From NCBI RefSeq assembly GCF_009674685.1, contig NZ_WKJI01000001.1:372001-436000 (forward strand): a stretch of DNA of 64,000 bases, written 5' to 3'. The notes under the pieces were generated by a model. It was given only the letters and a program-made list of their open reading frames with translations, was not told where the DNA came from and did no database searches. Source of the DNA: Pedobacter puniceum. GTDB lineage: Bacteria; Bacteroidota; Bacteroidia; Sphingobacteriales; Sphingobacteriaceae. Within the stretch, counting starts at the first letter, position 1; each line of letters begins with the position of its first letter. The translations under genes were made by a program, and so were the position numbers. This document shows positions 43,296 through 52,015 of this stretch, in pieces.

Positions 43296-44597
43296 GTGTC
43301 TCCATACTCAAATCAAAAAAAATATCAGCAAACGCTGGATTATTTATACGCTAAGTTGCCGATGTTCACTCGTATCGGAGCTGCGGCTATAAAGAAAGAT
43401 TTAACCAATACATTAGCCTTTTGTGAGGTTTTGGGTAATCCTCATCAAAAAATAAAAACCATACATGTTGCGGGTACCAATGGAAAAGGTTCCGTATCAC
43501 ACATGCTGGCAGCCGTTTTACAAAAAGCTGGTTATAAGACGGGTCTATATACCTCGCCACATTTAAGAGATTTTAGAGAGCGTATTAAGATAAACGGAGT
43601 AATGATGTCTGAAGATGATGTTATTCGCTTCGTAACGCTTCATCAACAAGTTATTGAGCATATATCACCTTCTTTTTTTGAGGTTACGGTTGCTATGGCT
43701 TTTGATTATTTTGCCCAACAAGAAGTAGATATAGCTATTATAGAAGTAGGTTTAGGTGGTAGATTAGATTCTACCAATATCATCACTCCAGAGCTTTCTG
43801 TTATTACCAATATTGGTTATGACCATATGAATATTTTGGGCGATACTTTAGCGCAAATAGCATCTGAAAAGGCAGGTATTATCAAGAAAAATGTACCGGT
43901 TGTTGTAGGAGAATATCTAGATGAAACATTGCCTGTTTTTATTGCGAAAGCTAAGCAAGAAAATGCTACTATACGTTTTGCTTCTGATGAGCTTGAAGTA
44001 AAAGTCATTAACCAAACAGCGCAAAAGATGGCGCTTGAAGTACAAAGCGAACTCATAAATGCTCAATTTAACTTAGATTTGGCAGCAACCTATCAAATTA
44101 AAAACTTAAAGACTGTCTTATTAGCTGTTGATGAACTTCAAAAGAAAGGTTATCAGATTAAAATCGATGATTTAAAAGTGGCACTTTCTGCAGTAAAGCA
44201 AATAAGTGGTTTAATGGGGCGTTGGCAAGTTTTACAGCAAAAGCCTTTAGTTATTTGTGATACCGGCCATAATGAAGATGGTATAAAAGAAGTTCTAAAA
44301 AATATAGCGCTTACACCTCATCAAAACCTACACATGGTTATAGGTATGGTTAAAGATAAAGATATTGCTAAGGTCTTAAGCTTATTACCGCATAATGCTA
44401 TTTATTATTTTTGTGCACCTCAATTAGAAAGAGCTAAACCTGCACAAGAACTCGCTCATGAAGCAATGTCTTTAGGTTTTAAAGGCAAAGTGTTTACTTC
44501 TGTTTTGGATGCCTTAGAAGCCGCTAAAAATGAAGCGAAAAAGGATGATTTGGTTTTTGTAGGAGGCAGTACATTTGTAGTGGCGGAGGTGGTGTAG
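43296..44597 (+). CDS. folC: Folylpolyglutamate synthase / dihydrofolate synthase
   Basis: A 433-residue Mur-ligase-type enzyme that adds glutamate to folates (and joins dihydropteroate with glutamate in bifunctional members). Motifs: VAGTNGKGSVSHMLAAV with the P-loop at 60-67, YTSPHLRDFRERI, EVTVAMAFDYFAQ, VGLGGRLDSTN, TNIGYDHMNILGDT, and VICDTGHNEDGI. The start is a GTG at 43296; the first ATG is inside conserved sequence (MFTRIG), so the GTG is needed. The N-terminal SPYSNQKK comes from DNA adjoining the repeat region. The pabB gene, also of the folate pathway, is convergent 3 bp downstream. Confidence 0.93.
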   Translation: MSPYSNQKKYQQTLDYLYAKLPMFTRIGAAAIKKDLTNTLAFCEVLGNPHQKIKTIHVAGTNGKGSVSHMLAAVLQKAGYKTGLYTSPHLRDFRERIKINGVMMSEDDVIRFVTLHQQVIEHISPSFFEVTVAMAFDYFAQQEVDIAIIEVGLGGRLDSTNIITPELSVITNIGYDHMNILGDTLAQIASEKAGIIKKNVPVVVGEYLDETLPVFIAKAKQENATIRFASDELEVKVINQTAQKMALEVQSELINAQFNLDLAATYQIKNLKTVLLAVDELQKKGYQIKIDDLKVALSAVKQISGLMGRWQVLQQKPLVICDTGHNEDGIKEVLKNIALTPHQNLHMVIGMVKDKDIAKVLSLLPHNAIYYFCAPQLERAKPAQELAHEAMSLGFKGKVFTSVLDALEAAKNEAKKDDLVFVGGSTFVVAEVV

Positions 44598-44600
44598 ATT

Positions 44601-45881
44601 TTAATTAGTTTCCACACTTCCATTAACACTTGCTAGCATAGCACTAATTTTTAATAGACATTCTTCATATTCGTTTTCTGCATCAGCGTAAAACGTGATA
44701 GCGCTACCAGCATGAAAAGAAAGATATTTAGAGTTTTTATCATATAAAATACTCCTGATGACTACATTAAAATCAAAATCTTGATTTGGGCTGATATAAC
44801 CTATAGCTCCGGAATAAATACCTCTTTTACTTTTTTCATAGTTTTCCATCAATTGCATGGCTTTAATTTTTGGTGCACCTGTCATACTTCCCATAGGGAA
44901 AGTGTTTTTAATAATTTCTGTTATACTCAACTTTTCATCTACTTCACAAACAACAGTAGAAATCATTTGATGCACCTGCTTAAAGCTGTAAATACCAAAA
45001 AGTTCTTCTACAGCTACAGTTCCTTTTTTTGCTGATTTAGTTAAGTCATTTCTTACCAAATCAACAATCATGACGTTTTCTTGCTGCTCCTTTGGATGAT
45101 TTGCCAAGGCTTCTTTGATGGCCTTATCTTCTTCTGGGTTTTTTCCTCTTTTGGCAGTTCCTTTTATGGGTTGCGATGTTATTTTATTCCCTCTTTTTGC
45201 TAAAAAGCGTTCTGGACTAGCACATAAAACGTATTTATCTTTCCATTTAAAAAAACTAGAAAATGGGGTAGGAGATAGTTGACTTAACCTTTCATAAACT
45301 TGTACCGGATTTAAGCTTGTAAGTTCTTTATAAAACTCGATACAAAAATTGGTTTCATAAATATTTCCGGCTACTATTTCTTGCTGTATTTGTTTTACAG
45401 TTTTGATATATTCTTTTTTAGAGAATTTGCAGTTGATTTCAATAGGAGGTAGGCTTTGCTCTTCTTCTATGCTGGTGTTAGAAATAGCGGTTAAAACTTG
45501 TTCAGCATCATTACTAAAGATAGCCAAATCATCACCTTTAATAAGGATAAGGTGTTTGGGTACAAAGAAAAATAAGTCTGGAAAAGCTAATGAATCTATG
45601 TTGTGAGATGTTAAATCCTCAACCTCATTTTTTAAATCGTACGCTAAGCCACCAATTAACCAGTTTTGGTGCTTGTTTTTAAATGCCTCTAGTTTAGTAA
45701 AAGCATCCCCGTAAGGAGTTTCTAAAGTAGCGATGCTATCTACAGCTATTAATAAATCAAAAGTAGAATAGGGGTCTTGATATTGGTGCGAATCAAAAAC
45801 GGCGCAGTATTCATGCTGGTTTCCCCATCTTAAAGCTTGTTGTTTAAATACAAACTTATCCTCTATCTTTAACTGCATCAT
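44601..45881 (-). CDS. pabB: Aminodeoxychorismate synthase component I (PabB-like)
   Basis: A 426-residue chorismate-utilising enzyme. The C-terminal two thirds contain the conserved PTPFSSFFKWKDKYVLCASP, ERFLAKRGNKITSQPIKGTA, RNDLTKSAKKGTVAV, HQMISTVVCEVDEKL, FPMGSMTGAPKIKAM, and YSGAIGYISPNQDFDFNVVI blocks. KGTA with lysine is as in PabB rather than anthranilate synthase TrpE. It makes 4-amino-4-deoxychorismate, the precursor of p-aminobenzoate for folate. The frame reaches a TTG at 45890, but that codon overlaps the predicted -7 box; ATG 45881 is preferred. No glutaminase subunit gene is next to it. Confidence 0.88.
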   Translation of the reverse strand: MMQLKIEDKFVFKQQALRWGNQHEYCAVFDSHQYQDPYSTFDLLIAVDSIATLETPYGDAFTKLEAFKNKHQNWLIGGLAYDLKNEVEDLTSHNIDSLAFPDLFFFVPKHLILIKGDDLAIFSNDAEQVLTAISNTSIEEEQSLPPIEINCKFSKKEYIKTVKQIQQEIVAGNIYETNFCIEFYKELTSLNPVQVYERLSQLSPTPFSSFFKWKDKYVLCASPERFLAKRGNKITSQPIKGTAKRGKNPEEDKAIKEALANHPKEQQENVMIVDLVRNDLTKSAKKGTVAVEELFGIYSFKQVHQMISTVVCEVDEKLSITEIIKNTFPMGSMTGAPKIKAMQLMENYEKSKRGIYSGAIGYISPNQDFDFNVVIRSILYDKNSKYLSFHAGSAITFYADAENEYEECLLKISAMLASVNGSVETN

Positions 45882-45887
45882 TTGCTG

Positions 45888-45895
45888 CAAACTTA
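45888..45895 (-). promoter_or_regulatory. -7 box of pabB, predicting a very short leader
   Basis: On the minus strand TAAGTTTG fits TAnnTTTG; its last base is 6 bases from the ATG at 45881, so the leader would be about 3 nt. Confidence 0.45.
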
Positions 45896-45906
45896 GGCAA
45901 GAAAAT

Positions 45907-45938
45907 AAAAAATCCGAAGGCTTAGCTTCGGATTTTTT
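45907..45938. terminator. Terminator of purA (bidirectional form)
   Basis: AAAAAATCCGAAG (45907-45919) pairs with CTTCGGATTTTTT (45926-45938), 6-nt loop. It follows the purA stop by a few bases on the minus strand and ends well before pabB. Confidence 0.9.
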
Positions 45939-45941
45939 TAT

Positions 45942-47216
45942 TTAACACATGGTTAGTGTTTGTGTTCTGTCTGGTCCAACAGATAAATATTTAATAGGAA
46001 CTTCCAAATGCTTTTCTAAGTAAGCAATGTAGTTTTTTAATCTAACAGGCACTTCTTCTGGTGAGCGTATACCTGTTAAATCTTCATTCCAACCTTCTAA
46101 TTCTTCGTAAACAGGTTCTGGCTGTATACTGCAAATATCGTATGGCATATAATCTATGGTTTCGCCATTATAATTATAATGGGTACAAGCATATATTTTG
46201 TCAAAACCGCTTAAAACGTCGGCTTTAGTCATCACCAATTGGGTAACACCATTTAATAAAATAGCATATTTTAAGGCTGGTAAATCAATCCAACCGGTTC
46301 TTCTTGGTCTGCCTGTTGTAGCACCAAACTCATTACCAATTTTTCTTAATTCTTCGCCCATTTCATTATCTAGCTCGGTAGGGAAAGGGCCGCCACCAAC
46401 ACGTGTGCAATAAGCTTTAAATATACCAATTACATCGCCAATATTTTTTGGTGCCACACCTAAACCTGTACAAGCACCTGCAGTAGTAGTGTTAGATGAA
46501 GTTACAAAAGGGTAAGAACCAAAATCAATATCAAGCATGGTACCTTGTGCACCTTCTGCCAATACGGTTTTTCCTTGTTTTAGATAATCATTCACCAAAT
46601 GCTCGCTATCTACAAAAGGGAATTTTTTAATCAGTTCAATCGCTTCAAAAAAAGCAGCTTCTTTTTCAGAGAAATCTTCAACTTCTCCGTAGTGGGCCAA
46701 AATACTTTTGTGTTTTTCTACTAGTTTTTGGTAACGTTCTTTAAAATCAGGTAAGCCAATATCACCAATTCTTAAGCCGTTTCTACCGGTTTTATCCATA
46801 TAGGTTGGTCCAATTCCTTTAAGGGTAGAACCAATTTTGCCATCTCCCATTTTATTTTCAGACGCGGCATCTAAAAGTTGGTGCGTAGGTAAAATTAAAT
46901 GTGCTTTACGACCAATAAATAGGTTTTTCTTTGCTAATAAATCGTGTCCAGCATCTTTTAATTTATCTAATTCTCTTTTTAAGATAATAGGGTCTATAAC
47001 CACACCATTACCTATAAGATTTAAAGTGTTTTTCTCGAAAATTCCGGAAGGGATAGTATTAAGAACGTATTTTTTGCCATCAAACTCTAAAGTGTGCCCG
47101 GCATTAGGGCCACCTTGGAAACGAGCGATTAGGTCATATTGAGGTGCTAAAACATCAACAATTTTTCCTTTACCTTCGTCGCCCCATTGAAGGCCTAATA
47201 AAACATCAACAGCCAT
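45942..47216 (-). CDS. purA: Adenylosuccinate synthetase
   Basis: A 424-residue enzyme that links IMP and aspartate using GTP on the way to AMP. The N-terminal GLQWGDEGKGKIVDVLAPQ and RFQGGPNAGHTLEFDGKK, then GIGPTYMDKTGRNGLRIGD, LAEGAQGTMLDIDFGSYPFV, TSSNTTTAGACTGLG, YCTRVGGGPFPTE and TTGRPRRTGWIDLPALKYA are all present. Length is standard. It lies 10 bp downstream of the Fur-family gene and very probably shares its transcript. Confidence 0.97.
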   Translation of the reverse strand: MAVDVLLGLQWGDEGKGKIVDVLAPQYDLIARFQGGPNAGHTLEFDGKKYVLNTIPSGIFEKNTLNLIGNGVVIDPIILKRELDKLKDAGHDLLAKKNLFIGRKAHLILPTHQLLDAASENKMGDGKIGSTLKGIGPTYMDKTGRNGLRIGDIGLPDFKERYQKLVEKHKSILAHYGEVEDFSEKEAAFFEAIELIKKFPFVDSEHLVNDYLKQGKTVLAEGAQGTMLDIDFGSYPFVTSSNTTTAGACTGLGVAPKNIGDVIGIFKAYCTRVGGGPFPTELDNEMGEELRKIGNEFGATTGRPRRTGWIDLPALKYAILLNGVTQLVMTKADVLSGFDKIYACTHYNYNGETIDYMPYDICSIQPEPVYEELEGWNEDLTGIRSPEEVPVRLKNYIAYLEKHLEVPIKYLSVGPDRTQTLTMC

Positions 47217-47226
47217 TATAAATTAA

Positions 47227-47703
47227 TTAGTTTTTATTGTTGTAAGATTCGCAGTAGCCACTACTTAGTTTGGTACAATTACCATAAAGATTTAAAGAGT
47301 GGTGCTGGATATTAAATTTAAGTAAATCGCCCATCATGGTTTGTATTTGTTGAACACGAGGGTCGCAAAATTCTACTACCTTCCCGCAATCAAGGCAAAT
47401 AATATGGTCATGTTGTTTGTAACCATAAGATTTTTCAAACTGAGCCATATTTTTACCAAACTGGTGCTTGGTAACTAAATCACAAGATAACAAGAGTTCT
47501 AACGTGTTATAAACAGTAGCCCTGCTTACACGGTATTTCTTGTTTTTCATGTGTATGTAGAGAGATTCTACATCAAAATGATCTGTTCTGGAGTATATTT
47601 CTTCGAGTATGGCAAACCTTTCGGGAGTTTTTCTAAGATTTTTATTCTCCAGATAAGATTCGAAAATTTTTTTTACCATCTCAATGGTTTCTTGTACAGC
47701 CAT
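47227..47703 (-). CDS. Fur family transcriptional regulator
   Basis: A 158-residue regulator with a winged-helix domain ([20 protein letters not shown] at about 24-43, [20 protein letters not shown] at about 58-77) and a metal-binding dimerisation domain with [18 protein letters not shown] (His98, His100, Cys103, Cys106). The second zinc pair is less regular, Cys143 and Cys151. It could be a Fur (iron), Zur or PerR protein; the sequence alone does not decide. It has its own -7 box and purA follows after 10 bp, so the regulator may influence purine synthesis or merely share a promoter. Confidence 0.9.
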   Translation of the reverse strand: MAVQETIEMVKKIFESYLENKNLRKTPERFAILEEIYSRTDHFDVESLYIHMKNKKYRVSRATVYNTLELLLSCDLVTKHQFGKNMAQFEKSYGYKQHDHIICLDCGKVVEFCDPRVQQIQTMMGDLLKFNIQHHSLNLYGNCTKLSSGYCESYNNKN

Positions 47704-47720
47704 AGCGATTGTTAGAGTGT

Positions 47721-47728
47721 CAAAGTTA
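47721..47728 (-). promoter_or_regulatory. -7 box of the fur-like gene and purA
   Basis: On the minus strand TAACTTTG fits TAnnTTTG, 17 bp upstream of the ATG, with a predicted leader of about 13 nt. Confidence 0.5.
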
Positions 47729-47757
47729 TCAAAATTTACAATATAGCTAAATGCTTT

Positions 47758-49989
47758 TTAGTTTTTTACTGATATTGTTTCCTCAGAAGAGTCAAAACGT
47801 AGTACATCTGTAATACCTTTTACCTCTTTTATCTTCTTAATTAAATTCTCAAGGTGTTGAGTATCATTAACATATATCATGATAGTGCCCTGAAAAATAC
47901 CGTCTTCGGTATCCATCGTAATAGAGCGCATATTTACCTTAAAATCATTAGAAATAACCTGTGTTAAGTTATTGATCAAGCCAACTTCATCAATACCTGT
48001 GATTTTAAGTCCGGTAAGAAAGGCTAATTGCTTCTGACTGTTCCATTTAGCCTTTACAATTCTATAACCAAAGCTCGACATGAGTTTGGTTGCATTAGGG
48101 CAATTGGTACGGTGTATTTTTATTCCGTCTGATACGGTTACAAAGCCAAAAACATCATCACCTGGGATAGGGTTGCAACAATTAGATAACTTATAATCTA
48201 TCTTTTGCATATCCTCACCAATTAATAAAACATCACTATCGTTAGATTTAACTTGTTTAATAATGTTTTGTATTTTCTCAGAATCTATATTTTGCTGAGG
48301 TTTTTGCTCTACTACTTTTTCTGATGCGGCAAATTCTTTAAGATCTTTTAAATCGATAATACCTTTAGCTACATTATAGAACAAATCTTGTGTAGATTGT
48401 AGCTTAAAAAAGTAGCTTAATTTGTAAATATTATCAGAGTTGTAAGTGATTTTTAGAGATTTCAACTTACGCTCTAAAATCTCTTTACCATCTTCAGCTA
48501 TTTTGCGTTTTTCTTCCTTTAAGGATGATTTAATTTTAGCTTTAGCTTTTGCGGTGACCACAAAATTTAGCCAATCTTCTTTGGGTGTTTGTTTACCTGA
48601 GGTGATAACCTCTACTTGGTCTCCGTTTTGGAGTTTGTAAGATAAAGGAACCAGTTTATGGTTTACTTTTGCACCAATACATCGGGCACCAATATCAGAG
48701 TGGATTTCAAAAGCAAAATCTAGCGCAGTGGCTTCAATCGGGAGCTGAATTAAATCGCCCTTAGGGGTGAAGATGAAAATCTCATCAGAGAATAAGTTCA
48801 TCTTAAAATCATCTAAGAAATCTAAAGCATTAGCTTCCGGATTGCTTAAAAGCTCTCGTACTTTTTGCACCCATTGGTCTAAACCACTGTCTGATGATGA
48901 TTCTTTGTATTTCCAATGTGCGGCAAAACCTTTCTCAGCAATCTCATTCATACGTTGTGTTCTTATCTGAACCTCAACCCATTGCCCTTTAGGGCCCATA
49001 ACGGTTGTATGTAAAGATTCATAACCATTTGCCTTAGGCGATGAAATCCAATCTCTTAAACGGTCTGGATTTGGACGATATAAATCTGTTACAATAGAAT
49101 AAGCTTTCCAGCTATCTGCTTTTTCACTTTCTGGTTTGCTATCCAGAATTATCCTAATTGCAAATAAATCATAAACCTCTTCAAATGGAATACCTTTTTT
49201 CTTCATCTTAGTCCATATAGAATGGATAGATTTTGGCCTTCCTACAACATCAGCATGTAAATCTTGCTCAGCTAAAATTCTTTTAATAGGGCCTATAAAA
49301 TCTTTAATAAATAGCTCTCTCTCGGCCTTTTTTTCATTCAGTTTTTGAGCAATAAATTTATAAGTTTCTGGTTCCATGTATTTCATGGATAAATCTTCCA
49401 GTTCGGATTTTATGGCATATAAACCTAATCGATGTGCTAAGGGAGCATATAAATAAACTGTTTCAGAACAAATTTTAAGCTGCTTATCTCGCGGCATAAA
49501 ATCCATCGTACGCATATTGTGTAGGCGGTCTGCTAGCTTAATTAAGATTACCCTAACATCATCAGCTAAGGTTAATAACATCTTTCTGAAGTTTTCTGCT
49601 TGCATAGAACTGTTTGCATCAAAAACTCCTGAAATTTTAGTTAAGCCATCAATAATTTTAGCACACTTTTTACCAAATTCTCTTTCAATATCTTCTAAAG
49701 AAATATGGGTATCCTCAACTACATCGTGTAATAAAGCGCAAACAATAGAAGTTGTACCCAAGCCAATTTCTTCTGCGGCTATTTGTGCTACGGCAATAGG
49801 ATGGTAGATATAAGGCTCGCCAGATTTACGGCGCATATCTTTATGATTTTCAACAGCCATATCAAAAGCTTGTCTAATCATCTTCTTATCGCCTTTCTTC
49901 ATTGTTGGTTTACAGGCTCTTAGCAAGGCTCTGTAACGTTTCAATATCTCTGATTTTTCTGCTTCTAAATCTATTATGTAGTCTTTCAT
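47758..49989 (-). CDS. Bifunctional (p)ppGpp synthetase/hydrolase (Rel/SpoT)
   Basis: A 743-residue long RSH enzyme of the stringent response. The hydrolase HD domain is intact: His63 (YIYHPIAVA), HD at 88-89 and ED at 92-93 (LLHDVVEDTH), and ADRLHNMRTM. The synthetase domain has GRPKSIHSIWTKMKKKGIPF and ANGYESLHTTVMGPKGQWVE. A TGS domain (IFIFTPKGDLIQLPIEATAL), a zinc-finger-like CCNPIPGDDVFGFVT stretch and a C-terminal ACT domain (VNMRSITMDTEDGIFQGTI) follow. All catalytic parts needed for both activities are present. It is the first gene of the group with fur and purA but separated from fur by a promoter. Confidence 0.95.
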   Translation of the reverse strand: MKDYIIDLEAEKSEILKRYRALLRACKPTMKKGDKKMIRQAFDMAVENHKDMRRKSGEPYIYHPIAVAQIAAEEIGLGTTSIVCALLHDVVEDTHISLEDIEREFGKKCAKIIDGLTKISGVFDANSSMQAENFRKMLLTLADDVRVILIKLADRLHNMRTMDFMPRDKQLKICSETVYLYAPLAHRLGLYAIKSELEDLSMKYMEPETYKFIAQKLNEKKAERELFIKDFIGPIKRILAEQDLHADVVGRPKSIHSIWTKMKKKGIPFEEVYDLFAIRIILDSKPESEKADSWKAYSIVTDLYRPNPDRLRDWISSPKANGYESLHTTVMGPKGQWVEVQIRTQRMNEIAEKGFAAHWKYKESSSDSGLDQWVQKVRELLSNPEANALDFLDDFKMNLFSDEIFIFTPKGDLIQLPIEATALDFAFEIHSDIGARCIGAKVNHKLVPLSYKLQNGDQVEVITSGKQTPKEDWLNFVVTAKAKAKIKSSLKEEKRKIAEDGKEILERKLKSLKITYNSDNIYKLSYFFKLQSTQDLFYNVAKGIIDLKDLKEFAASEKVVEQKPQQNIDSEKIQNIIKQVKSNDSDVLLIGEDMQKIDYKLSNCCNPIPGDDVFGFVTVSDGIKIHRTNCPNATKLMSSFGYRIVKAKWNSQKQLAFLTGLKITGIDEVGLINNLTQVISNDFKVNMRSITMDTEDGIFQGTIMIYVNDTQHLENLIKKIKEVKGITDVLRFDSSEETISVKN

Positions 49990-50076
49990 CTAAAAAATAT
50001 CTGTAGCACAAATGATTTTACTTTCTCCTAACAATTATTGGGTTACTTATTATGTAGAAAGGTAATTAATAAGTGA

Positions 50077-50084
50077 TAAATTTG
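50077..50084 (+). promoter_or_regulatory. -7 box of the DUF4294-gpx-bshB1 operon
   Basis: TAAATTTG fits TAnnTTTG; it lies 12 bp before the ATG at 50097, predicting a leader of about 9 nt. It also rules out the earlier GTG (50073) as start. Confidence 0.5.
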
Positions 50085-50096
50085 TATATTAAAATT

Positions 50097-50708
50097 ATGA
50101 AAATCAAAGGTTTTTTTCTAGGAATCATTTTCTCCTTAATGTCATTTTACACAATGGCACAAAAACCTGTTTTACCTATAACCGGCAAAAACGATACTAT
50201 TAAAGTAGCACTCGCAGATGTTGATGGTATACTAGTGCCTTGGGTAGTTCTAAATGAGGTTTCTGTTGTAGACAGAAGGATATTTAGATCTCCAGAAGAT
50301 TTAGCAAAATATAGAAGATTAAAATATAATGTTCTAAAAGTATTGCCTTATGCTCGTTTTGCCGGACAAAGATACAGACAACTAGAGAAAGATTTAGCAC
50401 TCACTTCTAATAAAAGAAAACAAAAAGAGTTAATTAAAGGTTGTGAGAAAGAGATTAAAGATTTGTTTAATCGTGAGATTAAAAATATGACCATTACACA
50501 AGGAGATATTTTAATTAAGTTGATTGATAGAGAAACAGGTAGTTCTAGTTTTGATCACTTAAAAGAGACCAAAGGAAGGGTTCCTGCATTCTTTTTACAA
50601 TCTGTAGCAAAAATGTTTGGTCATGATTTAAAAGCCAAATACGATGTACAGCAAGAAAGAGATATTGAAGCAATTATTTTAGCTTCAGGATATTATACTT
50701 ATCAGTAA
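50097..50708 (+). CDS. DUF4294 family exported protein
   Basis: A 203-residue protein with a signal peptide (MKIKGFFLGIIFSLMSFYTM, cleaved after AQ) followed by the DUF4294 pattern: DGILVPWVVLNEVSVVDRRI, NVLKVLPYARFAGQRYRQLE, KDLFNREIKNMTITQGDILI and YDVQQERDIEAIILASGYYT. The domain is found almost only in Bacteroidota and its function is unknown. The frame extends to GTG 50073, but the signal peptide and the -7 box favour ATG 50097. The stop overlaps the next start by one base (TAATG), so translation is coupled. Confidence 0.85.
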   Translation: MKIKGFFLGIIFSLMSFYTMAQKPVLPITGKNDTIKVALADVDGILVPWVVLNEVSVVDRRIFRSPEDLAKYRRLKYNVLKVLPYARFAGQRYRQLEKDLALTSNKRKQKELIKGCEKEIKDLFNREIKNMTITQGDILIKLIDRETGSSSFDHLKETKGRVPAFFLQSVAKMFGHDLKAKYDVQQERDIEAIILASGYYTYQ

Positions 50709-51211
50709 TGAGCGAAAAGACAGTTTATCAGTTCCGAGTAGAGAATATAAAAGGAACTGAAGTGAGTATGGATGCCTATAAAGGAAAAGTTTTATTAATT
50801 GTTAATACGGCATCAGAGTGTGGTTTTACTCCTCAACTAAAAGATTTAGAAGAGCTTAGACAAACTTTTGAAGGTGAAAAATTTGAAATCTTAGCTTTTC
50901 CAAGTAATGATTTTGGGCAGCAAGAGCCACTTGAAAACGAAGCAATTGGTAAATTCTGTAGTATAAACTATCATACTAAATTTTCTATTTTCAAAAAAGT
51001 TAAAGTAAGAGGACCTTATGCTCATCCCTTGTTTAAATTCTTGTCTAGTAAAGAATTAAACGGTAAAGTAAGCTCTACACCAAGATGGAATTTTCATAAA
51101 TTCTTAGTAAATTCTAAAGGAGAGGTTGTAGACTTTTTCTATCCTTTTACCAAACCTAATACTTCTCGTGTGAAGAAGAAAATTCAAAAGCTATTAAGCG
51201 TTACCAAATAA
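50708..51211 (+). CDS. Glutathione peroxidase-family thiol peroxidase
   Basis: A 167-residue thioredoxin-fold peroxidase. The active-site motif NTASECGFTPQLKDLEEL has Cys38 where animal enzymes have selenocysteine; the other catalytic parts, FPSNDFGQQEP and WNFHKFLV, are in place. Such bacterial enzymes usually take electrons from thioredoxin. It shares one base with the preceding DUF4294 gene and is 2 bp ahead of bshB1, so here the reductant could also be bacillithiol; this is an inference from gene order. Location is cytoplasmic since there is no signal peptide. Confidence 0.93.
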   Translation: MSEKTVYQFRVENIKGTEVSMDAYKGKVLLIVNTASECGFTPQLKDLEELRQTFEGEKFEILAFPSNDFGQQEPLENEAIGKFCSINYHTKFSIFKKVKVRGPYAHPLFKFLSSKELNGKVSSTPRWNFHKFLVNSKGEVVDFFYPFTKPNTSRVKKKIQKLLSVTK

Positions 51212-51213
51212 AC

Positions 51214-51936
51214 ATGAAGTTAGATTTATTATTTATTGCCGTTCATCCTGATGATGTTGAATTAGGTGCCGCTGGAACTATTCTTAAGCATAAAGCTATG
51301 GGTAAAAAGGTGGGCGTGGTAGATTTAACCAGAGGAGAACTAGGCACTAGAGGCTCTGCAGATTTGAGAGATAAAGAAGCGGCAGAAGCATCTAAAATTT
51401 TAGGTCTTGATGTTCGTGAGAATTTGCATATGCGAGATGGTTTTTTTCAAAATGATGAAAAGCACCAGCTTCAAATTATTGAAGTGATTAGAAAATATCA
51501 GCCAGAAATAGTTGTTACTAACGCTCATTATGATAGGCATCCAGACCACGGAAAGGCTTTTCAATTGGTTAATGATGCTTGTTTTTTAGCTGGTTTATCA
51601 AAAATTAAAACCACTTATCATGATGCTGAGCAAAAGGCTCATCGACCTAGATTATTACTTTCTTTTATTCAGGATACCTATATAAAGCCAGATATTGTTA
51701 TAGATATTACACCATATCATCAGCAAAAATTAGAAGCTATAAGAGCTTATAAAACTCAATTTTATGTTCCAGGCGTTACACTGGATGAACCTGAAACGTA
51801 TATCTCTAACCCAGACTTTTTAGAAGTTATTATTGGAAGAGCCAGAGAAATGGGTAAATCTATTCAAGTGCCTTTTGCAGAAGGTTTCCTTTCTAAAAAA
51901 ATATTAGGTGTAGACAATCTTTTTGATTTAAAGTAA
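51214..51936 (+). CDS. bshB1: Bacillithiol biosynthesis deacetylase BshB1
   Basis: A 240-residue zinc-dependent LmbE-type deacetylase that removes the acetyl group from N-acetylglucosaminyl malate, the second step of bacillithiol synthesis. The zinc motif AVHPDDVELGAAGT (His11, Asp14) and HYDRHPDHGKAF (His112) are present, as is LTRGELGTRGSADLRDKEA, which marks the BshB1 branch. bshA and bshC are not in the window. It follows the peroxidase gene after 2 bp. Confidence 0.92.
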   Translation: MKLDLLFIAVHPDDVELGAAGTILKHKAMGKKVGVVDLTRGELGTRGSADLRDKEAAEASKILGLDVRENLHMRDGFFQNDEKHQLQIIEVIRKYQPEIVVTNAHYDRHPDHGKAFQLVNDACFLAGLSKIKTTYHDAEQKAHRPRLLLSFIQDTYIKPDIVIDITPYHQQKLEAIRAYKTQFYVPGVTLDEPETYISNPDFLEVIIGRAREMGKSIQVPFAEGFLSKKILGVDNLFDLK

Positions 51937-52015
51937 TTATCATTTCTTAATCTTAAAGCTTTAAAAAAAACAACCAGAAAGGTATCTTGTTAATTAATAA
52001 ACCAATTTTCAAGAT

